This document shows positions 17,663-26,369 of a DNA stretch of 64,000 nt, one piece after another. The DNA comes from Leeia speluncae. GTDB lineage: Bacteria > Pseudomonadota > Gammaproteobacteria > Burkholderiales > Leeiaceae. Under the pieces are notes generated by a model. That model did not search any database, was not told where the DNA came from, and was given only the letters and a program-made list of their open reading frames with translations. How positions within the stretch are numbered: position 1 is the stretch's first letter; each line of letters starts with the position of its first letter. The DNA is taken from positions 310,001-374,000 of the forward strand of contig NZ_JAJBZT010000003.1 in the NCBI RefSeq assembly GCF_020564625.1, written 5' to 3'. A program made the position numbers and the translations under genes.

Positions 17663-18663
17663 TTACTCAGTAATCTAGTAGCAGGCTCGTACACAGACGC
17701 CACTTGAATGTCGCTCATTTCACATTCGGGCTTGACTCTGCCGGAGCCTAACGCGGGATGATCGATTAGAATGGCCGAGGCATGCTCCAGCGGCCCATAT
17801 ACAGAAGAAGGGTGCATCGGATGATACAACGCCACCATTGGGATCCTTAATGCACCAGCTAAATGAGTGGGTCCAGTATCCACACCAACATAGAGAGACA
17901 AGCAGGAAACCAACGCTGCATTTGAACGTAAGTCAAACTCTCCAGTCGCATCAACTACCAAATCAGGGAATTGTGCGTGTAGCATTTTGGCTTTAGGAGT
18001 AGAGAGTTTATCCCCCAAAATAATAAAACGCCGCTGAATATCATCAGAAGAAAGCCAATCTATTAATTCAGCAAAGCGGTGAACAGGCCAATCTCTATAT
18101 GACTTTGTGGGAAAGCTAGACACCTGCAGTCCAATTAAGGTTTTACCGCTCAATCCGTGCCGATCAATCCATTCTTTGGCTCTAATCTGCTCATCTGAAG
18201 AAACTAGATAAGATAGCCTTTTATCTTTAGTAGAAATACCAATTGCGCTAGGTAACAACAAAGCCTGTTCTACCGCATGCATCATTTTTTCTTTAGGGCG
18301 GGCAACGACATCTAGATATCGGTGATACTCTAGTTTAGCTTGAGACTCTCCCACCGTGTATTTAGCGGCTTTGCGAGCAAAGCGCAATAAAGGCAGGTCT
18401 CGGCCATACACAATAGCAACATCAAATTGATTTTTTCGCACAAGCCAGCGTTTAAATACAGATCGGGAAGGGGTTATTGCACCAATTTCATCAATAAACG
18501 GCAAATGCTTGAGAACACTCACCCGTTTTGGATGACCAAGTACGGTTAGTTTCCCGTTAGGAATTTGAGCTTTGATTGATTGTAGTGCAGGAGTAGCCAA
18601 TAATGTGTCACCAATTCTTGAAACATTAATGACGAGTACGTTTGCATTTGGAGCCAACTTCAT
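17659..18663 (-). CDS. Glycosyltransferase family 9 (heptosyltransferase-like)
   Basis: A GT9 transferase of 334 residues, similar to RfaF/WaaF-type proteins. The N-terminus has NVLVINVSRIGDTLLATPALQ. The nucleotide-sugar side has LIGLQVSSFPTKSYRDWP near residue 172 and the family motif YVGVDTGPTHLAGALRIPMVALY near 260. The start overlaps the msbA stop by 4 bp (ATGA). It likely adds a heptose to the inner core, using ADP-heptose made with GmhB. Which heptosyltransferase position it has is not decidable; the dedicated WaaC is not in the window. Confidence 0.85.
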   Translation of the reverse strand: MKLAPNANVLVINVSRIGDTLLATPALQSIKAQIPNGKLTVLGHPKRVSVLKHLPFIDEIGAITPSRSVFKRWLVRKNQFDVAIVYGRDLPLLRFARKAAKYTVGESQAKLEYHRYLDVVARPKEKMMHAVEQALLLPSAIGISTKDKRLSYLVSSDEQIRAKEWIDRHGLSGKTLIGLQVSSFPTKSYRDWPVHRFAELIDWLSSDDIQRRFIILGDKLSTPKAKMLHAQFPDLVVDATGEFDLRSNAALVSCLSLYVGVDTGPTHLAGALRIPMVALYHPMHPSSVYGPLEHASAILIDHPALGSGRVKPECEMSDIQVASVYEPATRLLSK

Positions 18664-20495
18664 TGCCCTAAATCCTTTTCCTGCTCTTTAAATTGAGATT
18701 GCCAAAGTCGGAAATAATCACCCTGCTTCGAAATTAAATCCGAATGAGTTCCCGTTTCTACAATCTGCCCATCCTTCATCACACAAATTTGATCTGCTCG
18801 TTCAATTGTGCTCAATCGATGAGCAATCACCATTGTCGTGCGATTACGCATCAATCTTTCCAAAGCCTCTTGGACAAGTCTTTCTGATTCGTTATCAAGC
18901 GCGGAGGTTGCTTCATCCAATATTAATAGTGGCGCATCTTTCAAAATGGCCCTTGCGATAGCAATACGTTGACGTTGCCCACCTGATAAGCGGGCACCAC
19001 GCTCCCCGATCATCGAATCAAATCCACCAGGCAACTGCTCAATAAAGCTCAAGGCATTTGCACTTTCAGCCGCAGACTTTAACTCTGCCAAAGTTACCAC
19101 CCGGTTTAATCCATAAGTAATATTGTTAGCAATTGTGTCATTGAATAACATAATATCTTGTGACACAAAGGCAATTTGCTGCCTTAAGTCTGAAAGCTGA
19201 ATCTCATTGAGATCTAGTCCATTTATCAAAATCGTTCCACTATCTACAGCGTAAAAACGCGTTAGTAGTTGTACGAGAGTCGACTTCCCACTACCCGAAC
19301 TACCGACAAATGCAACCGTTTTGCCTGCATCAATCTGAACACTTAGCGATTTAATAGCGGGGACATCAGCGCGAGCATATTGAAACGTCACTTGATCAAA
19401 CGTGACATTCAGCGGGTTGCTAGCCAAACATTTCTGCCCCACGTCGCTCTCAGGCACCTCATCTATTAGTCCAAACACACTTTCTGCCGCCGCCAACCCT
19501 TTTTGCAGCGACTCATTGACGCGTGTTAGACGCTGCACTGGCTGAGATAACATTAGCATAGCGGTTAAGAAAGACATAAAGTCCCCCGCACTCATCGCGC
19601 CAGCGGCAGAACGTAAACTCGCATAGTAGATAACAACTGCAAGCGCGACAGCGATCAACAATTGCACGATTGCTGAATTTGCAGAACTTGCAGATGTTTG
19701 TTTTACTGCTAATTGACGAACCTTATTTGCTGAAAGCGAAAAATGAGAAGACTCATTTACTTGCCCATTGTTGATTTTGACCAATTTGATATTTTGAATG
19801 CTTTCCTGCAACTGTTGAGTCAGCAGACGCATTGCCTCTTGCTGAAAGCGATTTAACCCTCTCAAACGCTTTCCTGCCGCACGTATACTAAACCCAGTTA
19901 AAGGAAGTGCAGCAAGCGTGATTAGCGTCAAGCGCCAATCGATATATAACATCAATGCTAATTGTCCAATGACAGTCACTGAGTCCTTTAGCACGATCGT
20001 CAAAACACTAAGACCGGCCCCAGTAACACTACTAACATCGCTAGTTATGCGTGACATCACATGACCAGAAGGATGCTCATCAAAATATGAAATCGGCAAA
20101 CGCAGTACCCGATTAAACATCTCAACTCGTAGATCCGTCACCAATCTATTTGAGAGCCATGTTGCTGTGTAGTCAGAAATAAATGTTGAAATACCGCGCA
20201 ACAAAAAAATTGCAATCAGTAGTAACGGAATCACAATTGGGCTAAGTGTTTGGAGATGACCGACTTTTACGTCCCCGAAAAGCGCCCCAAGCTTGCTTAA
20301 TATACCGGGAAGCTGCTGAGAACCTGCTCCAAAGTTAATATTGATGAGAGGGCCAAGCAACCATGCAAATAGTGGTTCTGTAATCGCAGCTATCTGAGTA
20401 GCTAAAAAAGCGATGATAACGACCTTCCAGTAAGGTTTTATACACCCTAACAATCTCAGGTACAGTCTAATACTGGAGGTTTGTTTGACAGACAT
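18660..20495 (-). CDS. msbA: Lipid A/core flippase, ABC exporter
   Basis: An exporter half-transporter that flips lipid A-core across the inner membrane as a homodimer. Six membrane helices occupy about residues 20-320, followed by a nucleotide-binding domain with Walker A GSSGSGKS near 395, signature LSGGQRQR near 497, Walker B LLILDEATSALD and H-loop IAHRLST. The ATG at 20495 (MSVKQTSS) gives 611 residues, still above E. coli MsbA (582). An in-frame GTG at 20513 would add six residues; neither has a strong Shine-Dalgarno. The 71-bp gap before it holds TATAAAAT (minus strand, 20524-20531), a possible internal -10. Confidence 0.88.
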   Translation of the reverse strand: MSVKQTSSIRLYLRLLGCIKPYWKVVIIAFLATQIAAITEPLFAWLLGPLININFGAGSQQLPGILSKLGALFGDVKVGHLQTLSPIVIPLLLIAIFLLRGISTFISDYTATWLSNRLVTDLRVEMFNRVLRLPISYFDEHPSGHVMSRITSDVSSVTGAGLSVLTIVLKDSVTVIGQLALMLYIDWRLTLITLAALPLTGFSIRAAGKRLRGLNRFQQEAMRLLTQQLQESIQNIKLVKINNGQVNESSHFSLSANKVRQLAVKQTSASSANSAIVQLLIAVALAVVIYYASLRSAAGAMSAGDFMSFLTAMLMLSQPVQRLTRVNESLQKGLAAAESVFGLIDEVPESDVGQKCLASNPLNVTFDQVTFQYARADVPAIKSLSVQIDAGKTVAFVGSSGSGKSTLVQLLTRFYAVDSGTILINGLDLNEIQLSDLRQQIAFVSQDIMLFNDTIANNITYGLNRVVTLAELKSAAESANALSFIEQLPGGFDSMIGERGARLSGGQRQRIAIARAILKDAPLLILDEATSALDNESERLVQEALERLMRNRTTMVIAHRLSTIERADQICVMKDGQIVETGTHSDLISKQGDYFRLWQSQFKEQEKDLGQ

Positions 20496-20566
20496 TTCTC
20501 TGATTTTCAACACTTAATTGTGTATTTTATAACAATCTGTAGATATAAAGATGAAAAACAATCAGA

Positions 20567-21685
20567 TTAGGGAAGTAGGCGCTGATATACAGCCTGAAGG
20601 CTTTCGAGCATATGCTCAATTCGATATTCGCATGCAACTATGCGGGCATTATCACCCATTTCTGACAATACCGATAAATCGCAATCTCTTAATTGTGCAG
20701 CCGCTGCATGATGGTCTAAAGCATCAATCACCCAGCCAGTTTCTCCATCTCGCACCATATCAGCAGCACCTGCAGTAAAACTAGTTAAAATCGGAAGACC
20801 ACATGCCATCGCCTCCATATTTACGTTTCCAAATGGCTCATATACAGCAGGCATGGTAAAAACATCTGCTGCACCATAATATGGGCGAACATCCTCAAAC
20901 ACACCACAAAAACGAACGCGATCTGAAACACCTAAATTTTTAGCCATCTGCTGATAGAATTTAACTCGCTTATCTCGCCCCACAACCCATAGGTAATGAC
21001 TCTCATCTAAAAGAGTCAAGGCGCGGATCATCGTATCCAAGCCTTTTCGTTGAAAGCCAGAGCCAACAAAAAGCAAAACTTTTGCCTCGTCAGGTGTTTT
21101 AAGTTGCTCTCGAATCGATTCACGATGCAAACGGGCACGAGGATGAAAATGCTCAACATCCACCCCCAAATAAACAATTGGTAGTTGCGATTTTGGCAAA
21201 CCAAAATGGAAATGCACTTCCTCCTGGACCAACTTAGAAATACAAATGACAGCTTTCAAGTTTGGATGGAGAAACATTTTTCGCTCTGCGCGACACACAT
21301 AACGATGATAAGGACTGAATAAGTGACTCCAGCGTGACCAAAATGACTTTCCTCTTGAGCGATGCATCAACCAAGCGCGATGAACACCATCGCCAGCTCG
21401 ATACAACTGGACGCCAGGAATTCTCTCATGTGACTGCACTAAGTCAAAATGGCTGGAAGCCAAAAACTTTCGAACATTAACCGCAAAGCCTAAGTCCCGC
21501 CAAGTACTCCCCAAATAAAAAGGATCTACCTGAATCGTCTGAAAATTGGCTGGTTCATTTTTCCAACGCCTTGCAATCAGCGTTACGTCTGCCCCGGCGC
21601 CAGATAAAAGTTGCAACGCTCGACTAACAAACCGCTCAGCACCACCAGCAGAGTTATAGCGTTGCCGAATCAGGGCAATTTTCAT
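20567..21685 (-). CDS. rfaG: LPS core glucosyltransferase I-like (GT4)
   Basis: A GT4 transferase of 372 residues, the length of E. coli WaaG (374). The N-terminus MKIALIRQRYNSAGGAERFV is characteristic of the RfaG/WaaG group, which adds the first hexose to the outer-facing heptose of the inner core. The donor domain has LLFVGSGFQRKGLDTMIRAL near residue 190 and PAVYEPFGNVNMEAMACGLP near 285 (EX7E). It overlaps the preceding rfaQ-like gene by 4 bp. The sugar actually transferred in this organism is unknown. Confidence 0.85.
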   Translation of the reverse strand: MKIALIRQRYNSAGGAERFVSRALQLLSGAGADVTLIARRWKNEPANFQTIQVDPFYLGSTWRDLGFAVNVRKFLASSHFDLVQSHERIPGVQLYRAGDGVHRAWLMHRSRGKSFWSRWSHLFSPYHRYVCRAERKMFLHPNLKAVICISKLVQEEVHFHFGLPKSQLPIVYLGVDVEHFHPRARLHRESIREQLKTPDEAKVLLFVGSGFQRKGLDTMIRALTLLDESHYLWVVGRDKRVKFYQQMAKNLGVSDRVRFCGVFEDVRPYYGAADVFTMPAVYEPFGNVNMEAMACGLPILTSFTAGAADMVRDGETGWVIDALDHHAAAAQLRDCDLSVLSEMGDNARIVACEYRIEHMLESLQAVYQRLLP

Positions 21686-22806
21686 TCAATAACACTCACT
21701 GATAAAAGTGCATTTACTGCCGAGTATGCCTCATCCACAGTAATCATCGTTAAGCACTCCGATAACTTACCACCACCGCAACCATCCCAACCGCACGGAC
21801 GGCAGGCCATAGTTTGCTTGAGGATGCGATGCGAGACTTGCCATGGCGCCCACTCGACATCGCCTGATGGGCCAAAAAAGGTGACCACAGGAGTTTGCAT
21901 GGCAGCTGCAATATGCATTGGCGCGGAGTCGACACCAATAAAGAGTCGTGCAAAGCTAGTTAATGCAGCGAGTTCTGGCAAAGAAAGTTGCCCGGTTAAA
22001 TTAACAACCGGTTTACTTAATCGAGCAATAATGGCTTGATTCATTTCCTGCTCAATACCTGATGGCGCGCCGGTCATCACAATCGCCCATCCATCAGCTT
22101 GCAAACGCGAGATTAACTCCGCCATTTTTTCAACAGGCCAGCACTTAAAGAACCAACGCGACGGAGGGTGAATGTGGAGAAAACGTTTTGAGACAAGATG
22201 ATGCTCAGCCAAGATAGCTTGTACTTTTGCAATGGTTTGCTCACCTGGCTTTAACACGAGTCGGCGATCTGCATCTGGTTGCAAGCCCAACCGGCGAAGT
22301 GCATCTAAGTGATACTCCACCGTATGACGTGTATTGCCTTGCCGAGGGATAGAAAAGATATGCGTAAACGACTTTGCCCAACCACGCTTATTAGTCTTTG
22401 GGGCGACACTATAATCAACACTAAGGCGCTTGGCCAATGTCGCACCACGACGTCCATCTGTTAGGTGCACCAGCAAATCGTACTGTCTAGCTTTCAAGGT
22501 CTTGAGTAGCTTCCACTCATTTTTTAACTGCGCTAGCCAGCCACCTTTTTTCCAATTTCTACCGACGCAATGTATCTGCGCGATATCTGGATGGTTTTGG
22601 AGCATTGCCGCTGTATCGTCATACACCAAGGCATCGACTTCAACATGAGGAAATTGCCGTTTAATTGCCGCAGGAACGGGGCTACTCAGCAAGACATCGC
22701 CATGATGACGAAGCTTTATCATGAGTACGCGCTGAACTTTAGAAAAATCAATCGCATCCGCAGGTCGAATGCGGAAGTCAGGCACTACCGTTTTCAGATC
22801 AGACAT
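21682..22806 (-). CDS. rfaQ: Heptosyltransferase III-like (GT9)
   Basis: A GT9 transferase of 374 residues. After a roughly 25-residue N-terminal extension comes RVLMIKLRHHGDVLLSSPVP, the RfaQ/WaaQ form of the GT9 signature. FLHIHPPSRWFFKCWP lies near residue 180 and FIGVDSAPMHIAAAMQTPVVTFFG near 275. The family adds a branch heptose to the inner core. Its ATG lies inside the ptsI stop region (8-bp overlap, ATGTCTGA), so it is translationally tied to the PTS operon. First gene of the LPS cluster. Confidence 0.87.
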   Translation of the reverse strand: MSDLKTVVPDFRIRPADAIDFSKVQRVLMIKLRHHGDVLLSSPVPAAIKRQFPHVEVDALVYDDTAAMLQNHPDIAQIHCVGRNWKKGGWLAQLKNEWKLLKTLKARQYDLLVHLTDGRRGATLAKRLSVDYSVAPKTNKRGWAKSFTHIFSIPRQGNTRHTVEYHLDALRRLGLQPDADRRLVLKPGEQTIAKVQAILAEHHLVSKRFLHIHPPSRWFFKCWPVEKMAELISRLQADGWAIVMTGAPSGIEQEMNQAIIARLSKPVVNLTGQLSLPELAALTSFARLFIGVDSAPMHIAAAMQTPVVTFFGPSGDVEWAPWQVSHRILKQTMACRPCGWDGCGGGKLSECLTMITVDEAYSAVNALLSVSVIE

Positions 22807-24529
22807 TCAGTGCATCCAATAAAGGTGCAACTAGGTCTTCATCATCTTGCGTGATGATTTCTGATACTTTTTCACCAAGCAATGCTGTGTCTGTTGTTCG
22901 AACGACTTGCTTCACGGCCAATAAGCTAGCGGGATGCATAGAGAATTTACGCAAGCCCATGCCCAGTAGTAATCGGGTAAAGCGTGGATCGCCGGCCATT
23001 TCGCCACACACAGACACTTCTTTGCCCAAGCGATTGGCGGTACCAATCACATGAGAAAGTAAATGCAAGACGGCTGGATGCGCCGGATTATAAAGATGCG
23101 CGACTTGATCGTCACCACGGTCTACGCCCAAGGTGTACTGCACGAGGTCATTCGTGCCGATAGAGACAAACGACAAGTCTTTTAAAAAGCCCGCAACATT
23201 AATGGCCGCAGCAGGGATTTCGACCATCCCGCCGATTTTAATATTTTCGTTAAAAGGTAAACCTTCTTCACGCAATGTTTGTTTAGCCAGTTCAACATGT
23301 TGAACGCACTGCCGAATCTGTCGAGATTCGGACAATAATGGAAACATAATTTGAATATTCCCAAACGCAGAAGCACGTAAAAGCGCACGTAATTGCGTCT
23401 GGAAAATATGTGGTTGCGCCAAAGTTAATCGAACACCACACAAACCCAAAGCAGGGTTAATGCCTGAACCACGCTCAAACCATCTTGGAATTTTGTCGGT
23501 ACCAATGTCCAGGGTACGAATAGTGACTGATTCACCATTTAACGCGCTGGCAACTGCCTTATACGCTTCAAATTGTTCATCTTCTGAAGGCAAATCATCT
23601 CTAGACAAAAAGAGGAATTCACTACGAAATAGTCCAACAGATTTCGCACCGTTTTCAAACACCTCATCCACATCTTGAGGCAGTTCGATGTTGCCCATTA
23701 ATTCGACTTGCTGGCTATCAAGGGTGACAGCGGCTTCTGTTCGAATTTTGGTTAAGGAGATCTTATTTTGATTCCACGCTGCAGCAAGGTGGCGATAATA
23801 TGCGAGTTCCTCTTCATCTGGCTCTGCAATTACAATACCTTGCGTACCATCGACAATCACTAACTCCCCTTCTTTGAGGAGCTCTCTCGCATTGTGCATT
23901 GCGACGACAGATGGAATACCTAGACTACGAGCCAAAATGGCTGTGTGAGATGTTGCACCGCCAGCATCTGTGACAAAAGCGGCAAATTCGATGTCCTTAT
24001 ACTGCACCATATCGGCAGGGCTAAGGTCATGCGCGACGAGAATAGTTTCTTCATCGGTGGCGAGTTGTGCATGGGTGTGGCAAGCCACATGCCCCGCTAA
24101 TACTTTAAGAATTCGATCGGCAACTTGAATCACATCTGCACGACGCTCGCGCAGATAGTCTTCTTCAATTTCATCAAACTGAGCAAGTAACACTTCAAGC
24201 TGCTGTTTTAACGCCCATTCAGCATTACAACGCTGCTCTTCAATCAAGCCCCGTGGATCACGCGACAACGCAGGGTCGTTTAGCAACATAATATGCAAAC
24301 TAAGGAACGATCCTAATTCTGCAGGTGCATTATCGGGGATAGAGCCCCACAACATTTCTAGTTGCTTACGCGTTTCTTTGATTGCCGCATCAAAGCGCTG
24401 AACTTCAGCAGGAATATCCGCGTCTGGCAGAACAAGATGAACAACGTCCACTGTTGTCTCGGACACCAGATGAACGTGACCAATCGCAATACCACCCGCG
24501 CCTGCAACGCCTCGCAAGGTAATGCTCAT
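22799..24529 (-). CDS. ptsI: Phosphoenolpyruvate-protein phosphotransferase (PTS Enzyme I)
   Basis: Takes phosphate from phosphoenolpyruvate and passes it to HPr. The 576 residues match the family. The phosphorylated His sits in GGATSHTAILARSLGIPSVV near residue 190. The PEP-binding C-terminal barrel includes LFRSEFLFL near 297 and the VSVCGEMAGDP signature near 500. It lies 47 bp after ptsH. No sugar-specific EIIB or EIIC gene is present, so this PTS may be regulatory. The stop overlaps rfaQ. Confidence 0.95.
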   Translation of the reverse strand: MSITLRGVAGAGGIAIGHVHLVSETTVDVVHLVLPDADIPAEVQRFDAAIKETRKQLEMLWGSIPDNAPAELGSFLSLHIMLLNDPALSRDPRGLIEEQRCNAEWALKQQLEVLLAQFDEIEEDYLRERRADVIQVADRILKVLAGHVACHTHAQLATDEETILVAHDLSPADMVQYKDIEFAAFVTDAGGATSHTAILARSLGIPSVVAMHNARELLKEGELVIVDGTQGIVIAEPDEEELAYYRHLAAAWNQNKISLTKIRTEAAVTLDSQQVELMGNIELPQDVDEVFENGAKSVGLFRSEFLFLSRDDLPSEDEQFEAYKAVASALNGESVTIRTLDIGTDKIPRWFERGSGINPALGLCGVRLTLAQPHIFQTQLRALLRASAFGNIQIMFPLLSESRQIRQCVQHVELAKQTLREEGLPFNENIKIGGMVEIPAAAINVAGFLKDLSFVSIGTNDLVQYTLGVDRGDDQVAHLYNPAHPAVLHLLSHVIGTANRLGKEVSVCGEMAGDPRFTRLLLGMGLRKFSMHPASLLAVKQVVRTTDTALLGEKVSEIITQDDEDLVAPLLDALNV

Positions 24530-24576
24530 GATTGTGTCTCCTCTTTATTCAACCAAACCATTCCTATCAAACCAGT

Positions 24577-24846
24577 TTACTCACCTTCGCCAAAGCGATC
24601 CGCAATTAGCTGAACTAGCGCAGCACCCGCCGCCTCCTCGTCCTCACCAATGGTCTCTACTTTTACTTTACTACCTTTACCTGCTGCAAGCATCATGACG
24701 CCCATAATACTTTTGGCATTCACACGCTTGGTATTTTTAGTTAGCCATACTTCACATTTAAAAGAAGTTGCCAATTGAGTTAGCTTACTACTTGCTCTTG
24801 CGTGTAAGCCTAACTTATTAATAATTTCTACTTCTTGCTCAAACAT
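24577..24846 (-). CDS. ptsH: Phosphocarrier protein HPr
   Basis: Small phosphocarrier between Enzyme I and EIIA proteins (89 residues). The active-site His is in NKLGLHARASSKL near residue 16, and the regulatory Ser is in AKSIMGVMML near 46. Having both suggests potential HPr-kinase regulation, but no hprK is seen in the window. It is preceded by the EIIA-Man gene and followed by ptsI, the common betaproteobacterial order. Confidence 0.95.
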   Translation of the reverse strand: MFEQEVEIINKLGLHARASSKLTQLATSFKCEVWLTKNTKRVNAKSIMGVMMLAAGKGSKVKVETIGEDEEAAGAALVQLIADRFGEGE

Positions 24847-24896
24847 GGCAATCCTTTATTTTCCACAATCAGACAATGCCTAATAATGCGACAACT

Positions 24897-25286
24897 TTAA
24901 TCTGCTTTGATCGCGATAATGCCATCATGTGCACCTGATATCGCTTTATCGATTAACTCAGGCATCGGCAAATGGCGGTATGACACAGACCGAATAAGCA
25001 TAGGTAAGTTCACACCAGAAATACAGTGCACATTATTTATTTGCGTCAATTGTTTAGCAATATTTGCTGGGGTGGCGCCGAATAGATCAGTTAACACTAA
25101 AACACCGGCATCTGCATTGAGGCTAGTCAGTATTTCCTTTGCTTCCTCAATCTTTTGATCCGGGTCATCCGCCTTTTCAATCCCCAACACTGCTAGCGCA
25201 GGAATATCAGGGCCAAACACATGCTCAGCGCACTGCTTTAGACTGTTACCCAAGCCATAATGCGTAATAAGCAAAATACCAATCAT
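24897..25286 (-). CDS. PTS EIIA component, mannose family
   Basis: A cytosolic EIIA-Man domain protein. The ATG at 25286 (MIGILLITHYGLGNSL) is preferred to a start 12 codons upstream because it matches the domain N-terminus; this gives 129 residues. The phosphorylated His is His9 in LLITHYGLG. No EIIB/EIIC/EIID partners are visible, so it probably acts as a regulatory phosphorylation target of HPr rather than in mannose import. Spacing to ptsH is 50 bp. Confidence 0.88.
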   Translation of the reverse strand: MIGILLITHYGLGNSLKQCAEHVFGPDIPALAVLGIEKADDPDQKIEEAKEILTSLNADAGVLVLTDLFGATPANIAKQLTQINNVHCISGVNLPMLIRSVSYRHLPMPELIDKAISGAHDGIIAIKAD

Positions 25287-25412
25287 TCCAACAGCCCTTT
25301 TATCTCTCTTTGCTAACGACAATCACACGATGCGTGATTGAATAAACTGCGCAAAGATACCCTGTATTCCAGTCAGGCGCTAGCATTGGCAGTGTTGCAC
25401 TGCAATAGCACG

Positions 25413-26366
25413 CTAGCTAACAGCGGCAACCAGCGCATCTATAAATAGTTCGGCAGGACGGCAATCTGTTTGATTGGCGATTTCTACCATACAAGTAGGG
25501 CTCGTTACATTCACTTCGGTTAAATAATCGCCAATGACATCTAACCCTACTAGCAACAACCCCTCTGCCTTGACGAGAGGACCAACTGCACGAGCAATTT
25601 CCTCGTCTCTTGCAGACAAGGGCTGAGCTACACCTCGCCCACCTGCAGCCAAGTTCCCACGCGTTTCACCCACTTGCGGAATTCTGGCAAGTGCATACGG
25701 CATTGGCTCGCCATTAATTAGCAAGATACGCTTATCCCCTTTTACAATCTCAGGGATATAGCGTTGTGCCATGATGGTTACCGCACCATTTAACGTCATT
25801 GACTCTAAAATTACGCTCAGATTAGGGTCCGAGGGCGTGACACGGAAAATCCCCATACCACCCATGCCATCTAGCGGTTTTAAAATCACATCGTGGTGTT
25901 TTGCGACAAACTCGCGAATCTTGTCAGACGATTTCGTTACTAGCGTTGGTGAGATAAACGCATTAAAACGAAGGATAGACAGTTTCTCATTAAAGTTGCG
26001 GAGTGACTTTGGCGAATTAAACACCTTTGCGCCAGATCGCTCGGCCACCTCTAATAGATGCGTTGCGTACAGATACTCACCATCAAATGGCGGATCTTTA
26101 CGCATTATCACGGCATCAACATCTTTAAGGTTAATCTCTTGCGCTTCTCCAGCCTGATACCAATCATGATTATCGTCAGACAACGTCAGCGGTACCGCTT
26201 CTGCGAATACCTGCACATCGGACGCATCACCTTCAACGCGAAGCGATTCTGGCATAATGGCAAAGCAATGATGGCCTTTGACTTGCGCCGCACGCATCAT
26301 GGCAATGCTGCTATCTTTGTACGCTTTTAGTAGCGGTAACGGGTCTAAGATAAACGCAAAACGCAT
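25413..26366 (-). CDS. gshB: Glutathione synthetase
   Basis: Joins gamma-glutamylcysteine and glycine with ATP. The 317-residue ATP-grasp protein matches E. coli GshB (316). MRFAFILDPLPLLKAYKDSS is the family N-terminus; LKPLDGMGGMGIFRV near residue 170 is the ATP-grasp glycine-rich loop; GLDVIGDYLTEVNVTSPT near 275 provides metal ligands. It follows gshA by 3 bp. Small imperfect hairpins lie in the 126-bp gap before the EIIA gene, without T-runs. Confidence 0.95.
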   Translation of the reverse strand: MRFAFILDPLPLLKAYKDSSIAMMRAAQVKGHHCFAIMPESLRVEGDASDVQVFAEAVPLTLSDDNHDWYQAGEAQEINLKDVDAVIMRKDPPFDGEYLYATHLLEVAERSGAKVFNSPKSLRNFNEKLSILRFNAFISPTLVTKSSDKIREFVAKHHDVILKPLDGMGGMGIFRVTPSDPNLSVILESMTLNGAVTIMAQRYIPEIVKGDKRILLINGEPMPYALARIPQVGETRGNLAAGGRGVAQPLSARDEEIARAVGPLVKAEGLLLVGLDVIGDYLTEVNVTSPTCMVEIANQTDCRPAELFIDALVAAVS

Positions 26367-26369
26367 GCT

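Noticed and set aside
11124-22806. Reading the cluster as a complete O-antigen locus
   Set aside because: No Wzx flippase, Wzz, initiating transferase or nucleotide-sugar synthesis genes are present; it fits an LPS core cluster better.
25388-25402. GCAGTG/CACTGC hairpin between gshB and the EIIA gene as a terminator
   Set aside because: The stem is only 6 bp with a 3-nt loop and no T-run on the minus strand.
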